Shown here: positions 1 to 9,046 of the stretch, one piece after another
Layout of the letters: each line of letters begins with the position of its first letter
How positions within the stretch are numbered: the first letter of the stretch is position 1
Assembly: GCF_004342175.1 (NCBI RefSeq)
Contig: NZ_SMAO01000001.1
Span: 496,001-560,000, forward strand
Direction of reading: 5' to 3'
From: Thiobaca trueperi
GTDB taxonomy: Bacteria > Pseudomonadota > Gammaproteobacteria > Chromatiales > Chromatiaceae
Length of the DNA: 64,000 nucleotides
The notes under the pieces: generated by a model
The model's input: only the letters and a program-made list of their open reading frames with translations
Databases searched by the model: none
What the model was told of the DNA's origin: nothing
Position numbers and translations under genes: made by a program

Positions 1-2
1 AA

Positions 3-1064
3 GCTCATGTGGAAGCCGCATGGCTGACTCCCGGCGCCTGGACCCATTTGCTTGAACACTGCAAGCGGCTGTATCCGTCGAGACCGGCATTGAGTCTTTC
101 CCATTTCCTTTTTGGCGGACGTCAGAGGACACGCGGGCATTACCCCGAAACGCTGGTCCAGGCGGCCATCGAACGCACCGTCGATCATACCGATGCGCGG
201 CTGAGGCTGCTGCCGGGGTATCGTCGGCGTCTCCGCGAACCCGTCATCCAGGCCATCCGTCATGTGGGGCGGCTGGTGGACGAGACACCGGCGCCCATCC
301 TGGTCGGGCGTGCCGAATTCGCCGCCGACCCGCGTCTCGCCGCACTCTTTGTCTCGGCCAACGAGATGCTGGAGCGTCTGGCGGGCGAAACCGCTGGTCT
401 GCATGCCCGAGCCGAGCGGCGGCCGGCACGCATCACGGCACTGCTGCTGGTCGAGCGGTCCGAAAAACACATCCTTGGCATGGATCTGGTCAATGGGCTG
501 GTGCAGCGCGAGGTCGCACAGATTGCGGTCAACTTTAACGGTCATCGGCTGTTGGAACCCAGCGCGAGCGAGTGCAAGACACGCCGCCACCTGAAGCGCC
601 GGGCGTTTGATCATCTGCTTGCCCTGGCGCGGATCCGTCTTGCCGAAATCCGCGCGGAACGCGCCGATCTGCTGCATCAACGTGATGCGTTATCCCACAG
701 ACTGACGGGAAGGCATGCAACCAGGCTGTCCGAGCCGGCGGCTTTACGCGCCGGGCTGGACCGGATCGCCCGCGAGCTGGCAATCCGGGGCGAGGGCGGC
801 AGCGTGCTCCGGGCGCATTTGGAAATCGTCGCCGGGCTGCTCGGACAGGCCGCACAACAGCTCTGGGTCGAAGACCTCAGCCTCCATCTCGACCCCATGA
901 ATATCCGCCGCCATCCGCAGGATTCAGGGGCACGTCTGATCCGGCTGCGGGAGTTGCACGATGCCCGTGGTCGCCGCATCGTCCCGCTCCTGATCGCATT
1001 CCGCGCGGGCGAATGGCTGTCAGGCGAAAATGCCCGCCCATCGGCACAACGCACATGTCTTTGA
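3..1064 (+). CDS. Hypothetical protein, 5' end outside the window
   Basis: This frame is open from the left edge, so the gene probably starts upstream; a GTG at position 9 is only the first possible start codon seen here. The visible 350 or so residues are rich in Arg, Leu and Ala, and the helical stretch around residues 200-280 looks coiled. I see no signal peptide, membrane segment or known catalytic motif. It ends beside the start of the membrane-protein gene, with an overlap or a short gap depending on the start chosen there, so the two may be co-transcribed. I do not recognise the family. That it codes is supported by its length and by GC-rich third positions. Confidence 0.6.
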   Translation, partial: AHVEAAWLTPGAWTHLLEHCKRLYPSRPALSLSHFLFGGRQRTRGHYPETLVQAAIERTVDHTDARLRLLPGYRRRLREPVIQAIRHVGRLVDETPAPILVGRAEFAADPRLAALFVSANEMLERLAGETAGLHARAERRPARITALLLVERSEKHILGMDLVNGLVQREVAQIAVNFNGHRLLEPSASECKTRRHLKRRAFDHLLALARIRLAEIRAERADLLHQRDALSHRLTGRHATRLSEPAALRAGLDRIARELAIRGEGGSVLRAHLEIVAGLLGQAAQQLWVEDLSLHLDPMNIRRHPQDSGARLIRLRELHDARGRRIVPLLIAFRAGEWLSGENARPSAQRTCL

Positions 1065-1132
1065 TCGATGCGCAACGCCGGTTGCCCGCCACCTTCGTTC
1101 CCCGTTCGGAAGATCAGAGGCATTGGAACATC

Positions 1133-1903
1133 ATGCTCCAGAAAGATCAGCTTGCCCAAATCGCCATGATCCTGCTCGTCTGGGGTCTTGCCGGTGCCCT
1201 GTTCGGCGCACTCTTCGCCGGTCTCTATCAGGTGTTATGGATCCTTGGTCTGCCGGGCTGGCAAACCTTGATGATCGCCACCGCGATAGCCGCCGTGACG
1301 ACGGCGGCCTTTTACAGCGCCATGCCGATCGCGCTGATTGGCACCATGGCCGGCGTCCTCGCCTCGATCGGTTATTTGATGGCCGCCGCGCTCAAACTTA
1401 ACCTCATTGCCATTGTCGGTCTGGCGGGAGCGGCCGGGGTGGTGGCGGGAACTCTCTATGCCTGGATGGTCACGCGCGGCAGCCGTCCGCTGGCCGAGAT
1501 TCTCAACGGTCTCGTTGCCGGGCTGCTGACCGGCGCTCTGCTGGTCCTGACCTTCGCGCTGACCGGCTGGCAGGTGAACATGATCATTCTGGCAGCCACT
1601 GCCGTGGCAGGTGTCGGCACCCTGTTTCAGCTTGCGGAGGGCTGGCTGGTCGAACGCGCGGCCCGCTGGCTGCCGGCGATGCTGTCGGCGCCCGTGGTCG
1701 CGGGGCTCATCGCGGCGGTCGTTGGCGCCAGCATCTGGTTCGTCGGTGGCGCCACGGCCGCCGTGCTGGATGATCGGATGACCTCTGCCTTTGGACAGAT
1801 CCTGGCGCACATCCCCGCCGGGCTCCTGGGCGGTTTTATGGGCGGGGCGCTTTCCGGACTCCTGCTCGAATTTCTCGGCTTCCGTCTGGATGTCGGGCGT
1901 TAA
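1133..1903 (+). CDS. Multi-pass membrane protein of unknown function
   Basis: The 256-residue product is almost entirely hydrophobic, with about seven or eight predicted membrane helices. The first begins shortly after the start (ILLVWGLAGALFGALFAG) and the last ends near the C-terminus. Many segments are rich in Gly and Ala, which suits tightly packed helices in the inner membrane. The start at 1133 (MLQKDQ) places the first helix at the N-terminus and has GGAA just upstream. An ATG at 1055 would give a longer form overlapping the upstream gene, with a charged N-terminal extension. I recognise no transporter signature, and the function is unknown. Confidence 0.6.
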   Translation: MLQKDQLAQIAMILLVWGLAGALFGALFAGLYQVLWILGLPGWQTLMIATAIAAVTTAAFYSAMPIALIGTMAGVLASIGYLMAAALKLNLIAIVGLAGAAGVVAGTLYAWMVTRGSRPLAEILNGLVAGLLTGALLVLTFALTGWQVNMIILAATAVAGVGTLFQLAEGWLVERAARWLPAMLSAPVVAGLIAAVVGASIWFVGGATAAVLDDRMTSAFGQILAHIPAGLLGGFMGGALSGLLLEFLGFRLDVGR

Positions 1904-2049
1904 ACACTGTTTCCAGTCAGCGGCTTGTCGAGCCGCTGACATGAATAAGGAATGCACAGAATCGAATTTGTAACCGGATGTTTACAGCGCACAATCGAGG
2001 CTAACCATGACCTCGATGCAGGCCGTCCAAACAGCGGGAGCGCGCCATC

Positions 2050-2334
2050 TTGTCAAACCTCGATCCGACCTTTCTCTTTCTCAACCTCATCCCGAACCAA
2101 GCGGCCTTCAGCACCATCGTCGCTGACCGCGATCTGGCGGTCGATGAGTTTGCCGTCAAACACCGTCATACCCTCCTCGCCCACTTCGCCCAGACGGATA
2201 ACGACCTGGATGGCGAATGGGCCTCTCAGGCCGCAGCAGAGTTGTGGCGATATATCCAGTCTCTCCTGTCATGGACGGATAACCTGATTGCAACTGTCAC
2301 GTCAACGGAATGCGGCATTCAGACTGACGACTGA
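2050..2334 (+). CDS. Small hypothetical protein, tandem paralogue 1
   Basis: This 94-residue protein appears to start at a TTG preceded by GGGAG at 2036-2040, spaced nine bases. It clearly resembles the next gene: both carry a Phe-rich N-terminus, a DRxLxxDxFxVxHR segment in the middle, and a WASQAAAELW or RASQAAANLW segment followed by a tryptophan near the C-terminus. The pair looks like an old tandem duplication. No signal peptide or membrane segment is visible. It is acidic and probably cytosolic. I do not recognise the family. The location just upstream of an EAL-domain gene is suggestive of a link but proves none. Confidence 0.55.
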   Translation: MSNLDPTFLFLNLIPNQAAFSTIVADRDLAVDEFAVKHRHTLLAHFAQTDNDLDGEWASQAAAELWRYIQSLLSWTDNLIATVTSTECGIQTDD

Positions 2335-2404
2335 ATTAACGGATTTTTTCGCATCGCGTCCGGGTGACCGGGATGAGATGCCTTCAGTCAGGGAGTGCGC
2401 CACC

Positions 2405-2677
2405 ATGCCAAACTTTGAGCCTGCAAGGCTTTTTTACGATCTGGCTGCCACCAATCGGACAACCTTTAGCGTCATCCTTGATGACCGACACCTGCCGATT
2501 GATGACTTCATCGTCATTCATCGTCGGTCGATTCGCGAGCACTACATCCGCAAGGGTTATATCGAGGTGGACGGCGAGCGAGCGTCCCAGGCGGCGGCGA
2601 ATCTTTGGGGCTATATCCACTATCTCCAGGCATGGGCGGAACAACCGCCCCGGCCTGACCGACCGCATAAACGGTGA
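2405..2677 (+). CDS. Small hypothetical protein, tandem paralogue 2
   Basis: This 90-residue protein starts at ATG 2405, with GGGAG at 2391-2395. It aligns over most of its length with the protein at 2050-2334: the DDRHLPIDDFIVIHRR core matches DRDLAVDEFAVKHRH, and RASQAAANLWGYI matches WASQAAAELWRYI. The spacing between the two genes is short, so they could share a transcript. The C-terminus is Pro and Arg rich and differs from the paralogue. No known domain is recognised, and the function is unknown. Confidence 0.6.
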   Translation: MPNFEPARLFYDLAATNRTTFSVILDDRHLPIDDFIVIHRRSIREHYIRKGYIEVDGERASQAAANLWGYIHYLQAWAEQPPRPDRPHKR

Positions 2678-2807
2678 CGGCCTGAATGGCCGGGCTTGCC
2701 CGGCTTCCATGGTTTTGCAATTTGCATAGAAGGATTTGTGTCTTGCAGCAAAGAAATTGACTCACTAAGGTTCAGAATCGATGCTGCATTGCACAATTGG
2801 AGCGGAC

Positions 2808-3728
2808 ATGGCCTTCAACGAGATTCTGGCTTACTTTGAGGAATGGAGTGGTGATCGATCCGGAACAGCACATCATCTCCGCTTTGACGATCAGGGCGCC
2901 TTTGGCTCCTATCGCGGGATGCGCTTGTACAGCGCCTTTCAGCCACTCTTCGCCGGACAGGATTTAGCCGTTGTCGCGCACGAGGCACTGCTGCGGGTGC
3001 GCGATGAAGATGGCCGGGCGCTCTCCCCGGCGGAGGCGTTTGCGGTGCCGACGACACCCAGCGAAGCCATGTATTTCGACCGCCTGTGCCGCATGGTGCA
3101 TACCCTGAACTTCGTTCAGCAGGCCGAGTCGGAGGCCGAACTCTTTCTCAATGTCAGCGGACGCCATCTGCTCAGTTTAAGCAGTGGTCACGGCCAGACC
3201 TTTGAACATCTGCTCAACCTGTGCGGACTGACACCAGACCAGATCATCCTGGAAATTCTGGAGGGGCATGTCGATGACATCGGGCGTCTCAATGACGCAG
3301 TCAATGCCTATCGGAGCCGGGGTTATCGCGTCGCCATCGACGATTTCGGCTGTGAGGACTCGAACTTTGATCGTCTGTGGAAATTGACGCCGGACATTGT
3401 CAAGCTCGACCGCTCGCTGATCGTCCAGGGCACCACCAACGAACGCGCCCGGCGCATTCTGCCCAAGCTGGTCGAAATCATCCATGAACTGGGCGCGCAG
3501 GTCGTCTGTGAAGGCATTGAAAACCTGGACCAGCACAGTCTGGCGGTCGATGCCGGGTCCGATCTGGTGCAAGGTTATTACTACGCCCGACCCTCATCGG
3601 ATCTGATCGCACCCCTAACGCAGACGGACGCCCGCCTGTTCCATCCGATCAACAGCCTGAACCGGCCTCGCCAAATCCCTCTGCTGGTTCAAACCGGCTC
3701 CACGTCCACCCAGGTTGTGTGCTCATGA
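2808..3728 (+). CDS. EAL-domain protein, probable cyclic-di-GMP phosphodiesterase
   Basis: The protein of about 306 residues is essentially one EAL domain with a short N-terminal extension and no membrane segment. The residues needed for metal binding and hydrolysis in active EAL enzymes are all visible: HEALLR, the Asn of NVSGRHL, the second Glu region (ILEILEG), IDDFG, the Lys of VKLDRSL, VCEGIE, and the QGYYYARP end. This predicts hydrolysis of cyclic di-GMP to pGpG in the cytosol. ATG 2808 has TTGGAG just upstream; ATG 2781 would add nine residues. No sensor domain is attached, so input may come from a partner. The two small paralogues upstream are candidates by position only. Confidence 0.85.
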   Translation: MAFNEILAYFEEWSGDRSGTAHHLRFDDQGAFGSYRGMRLYSAFQPLFAGQDLAVVAHEALLRVRDEDGRALSPAEAFAVPTTPSEAMYFDRLCRMVHTLNFVQQAESEAELFLNVSGRHLLSLSSGHGQTFEHLLNLCGLTPDQIILEILEGHVDDIGRLNDAVNAYRSRGYRVAIDDFGCEDSNFDRLWKLTPDIVKLDRSLIVQGTTNERARRILPKLVEIIHELGAQVVCEGIENLDQHSLAVDAGSDLVQGYYYARPSSDLIAPLTQTDARLFHPINSLNRPRQIPLLVQTGSTSTQVVCS

Positions 3729-3848
3729 AACTGATTGATCGCATTCACCGGGAATAAGGGAAGGACAGAGGGTATCTGTTATCTCAGACGCTTATGAGCG
3801 GCAGCGATGTGCGATCTGAGTTTCTCGCCTGCGGGCATAGACAGGGTC

Positions 3849-3871
3849 GATCCCCGGTCTGGCCGGGGATC
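3849..3871. terminator. GC-rich hairpin between convergent genes
   Basis: A nine-base-pair perfect stem (GATCCCCGG and CCGGGGATC) with a five-base loop lies between the converging EAL and sbp genes. It has no clear T-run on either side, so a bidirectional terminator role is inferred from position. Confidence 0.4.
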
Positions 3872-3888
3872 CTTCACGCCGCGTCGGA

Positions 3889-4902
3889 TCAACGCGCCGA
3901 CGGACTGTAGATCTGGTCGAACACCCCGCCATCGGCGAAGTGTTTCTTCTGCGCCGCCTGCCAGCCGCCCAGATCCTCGATCTTCACCAGATTGATGTCG
4001 GCGAACTGACCCTTGTGCTTGGCGGCTACCTCGGCATTGGTGGGACGATAGAAATGCTTGGCGGCAATTTCCTGTCCTTCCTGCGAGTAGAGGAATTCCA
4101 GATAGGCGGTCGCGACCGCGCGGGTGCCCTTCTTATCCACCGTGCGGTCCACGACGGTGACCGGCGGTTCGGCCAGGATCGATAGTGACGGCACCACGAT
4201 CTCGAATTGGTCCGCACCGAATTCCTGGAGCGCCAGGAAGGCCTCGTTCTCCCAGGAGAGGAAGACATCGCCGATGCCGCGCTGGACGAAGGTGGTGGTC
4301 GAACCGCGGGCGCCGGAGTCCAGCACCGGGACATTCTTGTAGAGCCGCGTGATGTACTCCTTCACCTTGGCCTCGTCGCCGCCGTATTCCTTCTCGGCCC
4401 AGGCCCAGGCCGCCAGATAGTTCCAGCGCGCACCGCCCGAGGTCTTGGGGTTGGGTGTGATGACGGAGACGCCGTCTTTGACCAGATCGCCCCAGTCCTG
4501 GATCCCCTTCGGATTGCCCTTGCGTACCAGGAAGACGATGGTCGAGGTATAGGGCGAGCTGTTCAGCGGCAGGCGCGTCTGCCAGTCCTTGTTGAGGATC
4601 CCTTTCTCGGCAATGGCGTCGATGTCATAGGCCAGCGCCAGGGTCACCACATCGGCCTCCAGTCCGTCGATCACCGCGCGCGCCTGCTTGCCGGAACCGC
4701 CATGCGATTGCTGGATACCGAGCTTTTCGCCGGTCTTCGCTTCCCAGTGCTTGACGAAAGCCGGGTTGAACTCCTGATACAGCTCACGGGTCGGGTCGTA
4801 GGAGACATTGAGCAGGGTGGTCGCGGCGTGCGCGGGCGTGAGTCCGGACAGACCCAGCACGATGCCTGCGAACAGGGCTTTCAAGGGGAAGGATGTCTTC
4901 AT
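3889..4902 (-). CDS. sbp: Sulfate/thiosulfate ABC transporter, periplasmic binding protein
   Basis: This 337-residue protein has a signal peptide ([20 protein letters not shown], cleaved near AHA-A). It then shows the family pattern of sulfate-binding proteins: [14 protein letters not shown], the [12 protein letters not shown] phosphate/sulfate-loop region, [17 protein letters not shown], and the [17 protein letters not shown] region. It captures sulfate in the periplasm for a CysTWA permease. ATG 4902 is chosen because it starts the signal peptide and is preceded by AAAGGA. It is transcribed divergently from a second sbp-like gene at 5134, with about 230 bp between them. No permease gene lies on its own strand. 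Confidence 0.9.
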   Translation of the reverse strand: MKTSFPLKALFAGIVLGLSGLTPAHAATTLLNVSYDPTRELYQEFNPAFVKHWEAKTGEKLGIQQSHGGSGKQARAVIDGLEADVVTLALAYDIDAIAEKGILNKDWQTRLPLNSSPYTSTIVFLVRKGNPKGIQDWGDLVKDGVSVITPNPKTSGGARWNYLAAWAWAEKEYGGDEAKVKEYITRLYKNVPVLDSGARGSTTTFVQRGIGDVFLSWENEAFLALQEFGADQFEIVVPSLSILAEPPVTVVDRTVDKKGTRAVATAYLEFLYSQEGQEIAAKHFYRPTNAEVAAKHKGQFADINLVKIEDLGGWQAAQKKHFADGGVFDQIYSPSAR

Positions 4903-5048
4903 GGTTGGATTCCTTTGGTTCAGTGGCATGAATGGGAGGGTTCGTTTTAATCGCTCGCATCGCCGCGCGCCAACCAACAAAAACTGCAAACCTTATCCCG
5001 CGCCCATCAATCCGGTATGTTTTGGTAACGATATATCAAAAAGCGAAT

Positions 5049-5088
5049 AATGAAATAACATTTCTGTCGTTCCAGTTATTTTGTCATT
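5049..5088. promoter_or_regulatory. Imperfect inverted repeat between the divergent sbp genes
   Basis: AATGAAATAAC (5049-5059) is mirrored by GTTATTTTGTCATT (5075-5088) in the AT-rich gap between the two sulfate-binding genes. Such a site could serve a LysR-type regulator such as CysB. That assignment is inference, since CysB sites are poorly conserved and no regulator gene is in the window. Confidence 0.3.
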
Positions 5089-5133
5089 GCACTAACCTCT
5101 GCGCTTTCTTTTCTGCAACCGAGGCCACCTGCC

Positions 5134-6132
5134 ATGACGAACCGGATTTCTCTCCTGATCGGCGCCGCCCTGACCGCGCTGTCGTGTTCAGCCATCGCCG
5201 AGACGAGCCTGCTCAACGCCTCTTACGATGTCTCGCGCGAGCTGTACAAGGACATCAACCCGGCCTTTACCGATGCCTACCAAGCGCAAACCGGCAAGAC
5301 GGTCACGGTCAATCAGTCCCACGGCGGTTCCAGCAAGCAGGCGCTGGCGGTTGCTGCCGGGCTCGAAGCCGATGTCGTGACCATGAACCAGTCCACCGAT
5401 CTCGACATCCTGGTCGAGCGCGGCGGTCTGGTGGCAGCTGACTGGCGCGAGCGCTTCCCGCATGGCGCCACACCCTACACCACCACCTCGGTGTTCCTGG
5501 TGCGCCAGGGCAATCCCAAGCACATCCATGACTGGGCGGATCTGGCCCGGCCCGGACTGTCGGTGATCGTGCCCAACCCCAAGACCTCCGGGAACGGCCG
5601 CTACACCTATCTCGCTGCCTGGGGCAGTGTCATCGCTGGCGGCGGCACCGATGAGCAGGCGCGCGAGTTCGTGCGGCAGGTGTTCGCCAATGTGCCGGTG
5701 CTGGATGGCGGCGGGCGCGGCGCGACCACGACCTTCACCCAGCGTGACATCGGCGATGTACTGGTGACCTTCGAGAACGAGGCGGCGCTGATCGCGCGCG
5801 AACTGGGCGCGGATCGGTTCGATGTGGTCTATCCCTCGATCAGCATCGATGCCAGCGCGCCGGTGGCCGTGGTCGAAACCGTCGTCGCCAAACGCGGGAC
5901 GGCGGCTGAGGCCAAGGCCTATCTCGACTTTCTCTTCTCCGAGACCGGTCAGCGGATCATCGCCAAGCATTATTTCCGTCCACGCTCGCCCGCTGTCCTG
6001 GCTGAAAACGCGGATCGCTTCCCGGCGGTCAAGACCTTTGATGTCGAGACCCTGCTCGGTCCCTGGAAAGCGGTTCAAGCCAAGCATTTTGCCGACAACG
6101 GCACCTTCGATCAGATCGTGATCAACCGCTGA
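5134..6132 (+). CDS. Second sulfate ABC transporter binding protein
   Basis: This 332-residue paralogue of the divergent gene at 3889-4902 has its own signal peptide (about 22 residues, ending in AIA-E). It shares the same landmarks: [49 protein letters not shown] and [18 protein letters not shown]. It should deliver sulfate or thiosulfate to the CysT and CysW permeases. The permease genes follow directly, with cysT starting at the stop codon, but they are internally deleted here. Unless an intact permease exists elsewhere, this protein has no local partner. Whether this copy is CysP-like (thiosulfate) or Sbp-like (sulfate) cannot be decided by eye. Confidence 0.88.
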   Translation: MTNRISLLIGAALTALSCSAIAETSLLNASYDVSRELYKDINPAFTDAYQAQTGKTVTVNQSHGGSSKQALAVAAGLEADVVTMNQSTDLDILVERGGLVAADWRERFPHGATPYTTTSVFLVRQGNPKHIHDWADLARPGLSVIVPNPKTSGNGRYTYLAAWGSVIAGGGTDEQAREFVRQVFANVPVLDGGGRGATTTFTQRDIGDVLVTFENEAALIARELGADRFDVVYPSISIDASAPVAVVETVVAKRGTAAEAKAYLDFLFSETGQRIIAKHYFRPRSPAVLAENADRFPAVKTFDVETLLGPWKAVQAKHFADNGTFDQIVINR

Positions 6133-6401
6133 TGGGTGTGGCGCCCTTCTTCAATCCCACCCGCCAGACACGGGTGCTGCCGGGTTTCCATCTGGCGCTC
6201 GGCTATACCCTGGTCTATCTGTCGCTGTCGCTGATCGTGCTGATCCCGCTGGCGGCGGTCTCCATCACCAAGCTCGAACAGTACGACTATGTCGGCGCGA
6301 CCGCCGTGGCGGTGGTGATGCTGGTCTTTTCCTTCATCATGCTGCTCGCCATCAATCTGTTGCAGGCGTGGAGCGCCAAACGCACCGGGAGGGATCGCTG
6401 A
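6132..6401 (+). pseudogene. cysT: Internally deleted cysT (sulfate permease subunit)
   Basis: The 89-codon frame begins like CysT ([20 protein letters not shown], then IVLIPLAA). At about 6255-6268 it jumps directly to the C-terminal CysT segment ([20 protein letters not shown], then [11 protein letters not shown]). CysT proteins are normally about 270-290 residues with six membrane helices, so roughly two thirds, including the permease signature loop that contacts the ATPase, is missing. The reading frame is preserved across the join. The product could still insert in the membrane through two helices but cannot form a channel. The gene overlaps its neighbours at both ends, as in intact cys operons. 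Confidence 0.85.
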
Positions 6402-7090
6402 TGGCCGTCGCTGGCGTGCTGCACGCGCGGGTCGATGCCCGTCGTTACCAAACCAATGCCGCCACCCGCGAGTCGCCCTGGATCAGGCGTCTGATCCTCG
6501 GCGTGGCTCTGCTCTTCTTCGCGCTCTTTCTGCTGATGCCGCTGATCGCGGTCTTCGCCGAGGCGTTCCGCAAGGGCTGGTTCACTTATGTCACCGCACT
6601 CTCCGACCCGGACGCGCTGGCGGCGGTGCGTCTGACGCTGCTGATTGCGGCGATTGCGGTGCCGCTCAATCTGGTGTTCGAGAACGTCGCCTTCGGACTG
6701 CGGGTCAAGCCCCGGCGCGAGCGTCCGAAGGAGGCCGAGATCCGGCAGCGGGTGCATCGTCTACTCGATCTGGTGCAGCTCGATCCGCTTGCCAATCGCT
6801 TCCCCAGCCAGCTATCCGGCGGCCAGCGCCAGCGGGTCGCGCTGGCCCGCGCGCTGGCGGTCGAGCCGAAAGTCCTGCTGCTGGACGAACCCTTCGGCGC
6901 GCTCGATGCGCAGGTGCGCAAGGAATTGCGGCGCTGGCTGCGGCGGCTGCACGATGAGCTGCACATCACCTCCCTCTTCCGCGGTCATTATCTGCGCGAC
7001 TACGCACTCCGCTTCATTCTGGAATGCGCCCCAAAGCTGACCACGGAGCAGATCAAAGAGGCGGCCTTTCCCAAGGTATCAATCGCCTGA
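6401..7090 (+). pseudogene. cysW-cysA fusion produced by deletion
   Basis: Residues 1 to about 92 match the start of CysW ([20 protein letters not shown] and the following first helices). At NLVF, near 6673-6682, the frame passes straight into the middle of CysA ([16 protein letters not shown]). The CysA part keeps the ABC signature [15 protein letters not shown] and Walker B VLLLDEP but lacks Walker A and the Q-loop region. It leaves the CysA pattern after HITS (about 6972), before the switch histidine, and ends with about 35 residues I cannot assign. The product cannot be a working ATPase or permease. All joins are in frame, which keeps translation continuous from sbp and cysT. Confidence 0.85.
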
Positions 7091-7252
7091 TTCCGGTTGT
7101 CGGCGTCAGACGCAACTTATGACTCATCTTCATATAGAAAGAAAAGAATATACGTTCCATTTTTTATTTCCGGGCAACACACTCAACTCCTCGGCTGGGC
7201 CTCAAACCTGATCCCGATGGCCTTTATCGTATGAGATTCGCCCGGAGTGCCC

Positions 7253-9046
7253 ATGGCATTGTCGCAATTAACCCCTTTAACGAGTCCGCTGGACGAGCGC
7301 CAGTTGACTGCTCTGCAAACGGCCCTGACGGGTCTCTCGCCACTCCAGATCGCCTGGGTCAGCGGGTATCTGGCCGGACGCGGCGCCGTGGAATCGATTC
7401 CCGCCAGTGTTCAGGCCAGCGCGCCCGCCTCCGGGCTGACCATCCTCTACGGCTCGCAGACGGGCAACACCCGTGGCGTGGCTGAATCGCTCGCCGCGCG
7501 GCTGCACGGGCGCGGAATCGAACCCCGCCTGCTCTCACTGGGCGATTACAAATCACGCGACATCGCCAGCGAACGGCTGCTGCTGCTCTTGGTCAGCACC
7601 CACGGCGAGGGCGAGCCGCCGGAGAGTGCGCAGGATCTCTTCAAGTATCTGCATGGCAAACGCGCGCCCCGACTGGAGTCGCTGCGCTATGCGGTGCTGG
7701 GACTGGGCGACTCCAGCTATGCCCAATTCTGTCAGGCCGCCAGGGCGTTCGATGTCCGGCTCAGGGAGCTGGGCGCCCACCCCCTTTTGGATCTCCAGTG
7801 CGGCGATGTCGATTATCGGGAGACGGTTGCCGACTGGTCCGGGCGCGTGCTGGAACTGACCGCCGGTCTGGTCGAATCGCACAGGGCCAAGGTCATCCCG
7901 ATCCACGGCGGCAAGGGCGGCGAACCGGTCGCCGCAAAATCGGCGGCGAGCGGCCCACTGGTTGCGGAACTGATCGAGCGACGTCGGCTGACCACCGCAG
8001 ACGCCGTGGGTGAGGTCCATCATCTGGTGCTCGCGATCGATCCCGAACGACTGCGGTTCACGCCCGGCGATGCACTCGGGGTCTGGTTCCGCAATGATCC
8101 GGTGCTGGTCGATGCGATCCTGACGCGGCTGCAACTCGACGGGGACAGCCCGGTCACGCTGGAGAACTGCGATCTGGCGCTGCGTGAGGCGTTGTCCGAA
8201 CACCTGGATCTGACCCAGTTGCACCCGAACGTCGTCAAGGCCTGGGCCGAACGATCCGGTTCGGACGCGCTGGCAGACCTGAGCGCCGATGGCGCGCGGC
8301 TGCGCGACTATGCCGGCTCGCGCCAGTTCGTCGATCTGATCACCGAGCATCCGGGCCGCCTGGAGCCGTCCGCGCTGGTGGGATTGCTCCAGCCGCTGCG
8401 TCCCCGTCTCTATTCCATCGCCTCCAGTCAGACCGAGATCCCCGACGAGGTGCATCTGACGGTCTCTCTGCTGCGCTATGCCGTCGATGGACGTGAGCGT
8501 CTGGGCGGCGCCTCGGGCTTCCTCGCCCGCCGTCTGCGCGAAGACGAGCCGATTCAGATCGCGATCACCGAAAACCCCGGTTTCCGGCTCCCGGCGGACG
8601 ATGACACGCCTCTCATCCTGATCGGCGCCGGCACCGGTATCGCCCCGTTTCGCGCCTTTCTCCAGGAACGCGCCGCGCGCGGCGCACGCGGTCGTCACTG
8701 GCTGATCTTCGGCAACCGTCATTACCGGCGCGACTTTCTCTATCAGCTCGACTGGCAGGCCCATCGCAAGGCCGGACGGCTGGAGCAGGTCAGCGTCGCC
8801 TTCTCGCGCGATCAGGGCGACAAACGCTATGTCCAGCACCGGCTGCGCGAACAGGGGCGCGACCTCCATGCCTGGCTTCAGGACGGCGCGCATCTCTATG
8901 TCTGCGGCGCCACCGCGATGGGCCGTGCGGTGCACGAGGCCCTGCTTGATGTCATCGCGCACGAGCGGGGCATCGATCATGAAAGCGCCGACGACACGCT
9001 CAACACCCTGCGCCAGGATGGCCGTTACCAGCGAGACCTTTACTGA
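7253..9046 (+). CDS. cysJ: Assimilatory sulfite reductase flavoprotein subunit
   Basis: The protein of about 597 residues passes electrons from NADPH through FAD and FMN to the CysI hemoprotein, which reduces sulfite to sulfide in the cytosol. An N-terminal flavodoxin domain shows the FMN loop LYGSQTGNTRGVAESLA and the VSTHGEGEPP and LGLGDSSYAQFC segments. The FAD domain has RLYSIASSQ, and the NADPH domain has ILIGAGTGIAPFRAFLQERA. It ends with the typical RYQRDLY. ATG 7253 follows GGAG with short spacing; a GTG at 7247 is the alternative. The stop codon overlaps cysI (TGATG), indicating translational coupling. Length and motifs are those of an intact gene, unlike the cysTWA genes upstream. 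Confidence 0.95.
   Translation: MALSQLTPLTSPLDERQLTALQTALTGLSPLQIAWVSGYLAGRGAVESIPASVQASAPASGLTILYGSQTGNTRGVAESLAARLHGRGIEPRLLSLGDYKSRDIASERLLLLLVSTHGEGEPPESAQDLFKYLHGKRAPRLESLRYAVLGLGDSSYAQFCQAARAFDVRLRELGAHPLLDLQCGDVDYRETVADWSGRVLELTAGLVESHRAKVIPIHGGKGGEPVAAKSAASGPLVAELIERRRLTTADAVGEVHHLVLAIDPERLRFTPGDALGVWFRNDPVLVDAILTRLQLDGDSPVTLENCDLALREALSEHLDLTQLHPNVVKAWAERSGSDALADLSADGARLRDYAGSRQFVDLITEHPGRLEPSALVGLLQPLRPRLYSIASSQTEIPDEVHLTVSLLRYAVDGRERLGGASGFLARRLREDEPIQIAITENPGFRLPADDDTPLILIGAGTGIAPFRAFLQERAARGARGRHWLIFGNRHYRRDFLYQLDWQAHRKAGRLEQVSVAFSRDQGDKRYVQHRLREQGRDLHAWLQDGAHLYVCGATAMGRAVHEALLDVIAHERGIDHESADDTLNTLRQDGRYQRDLY

Noticed and set aside
7553-8980. 475-codon open frame antisense to cysJ
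   Set aside because: The flavin and NADPH motifs of CysJ are on the plus strand; the antisense product has no family pattern.
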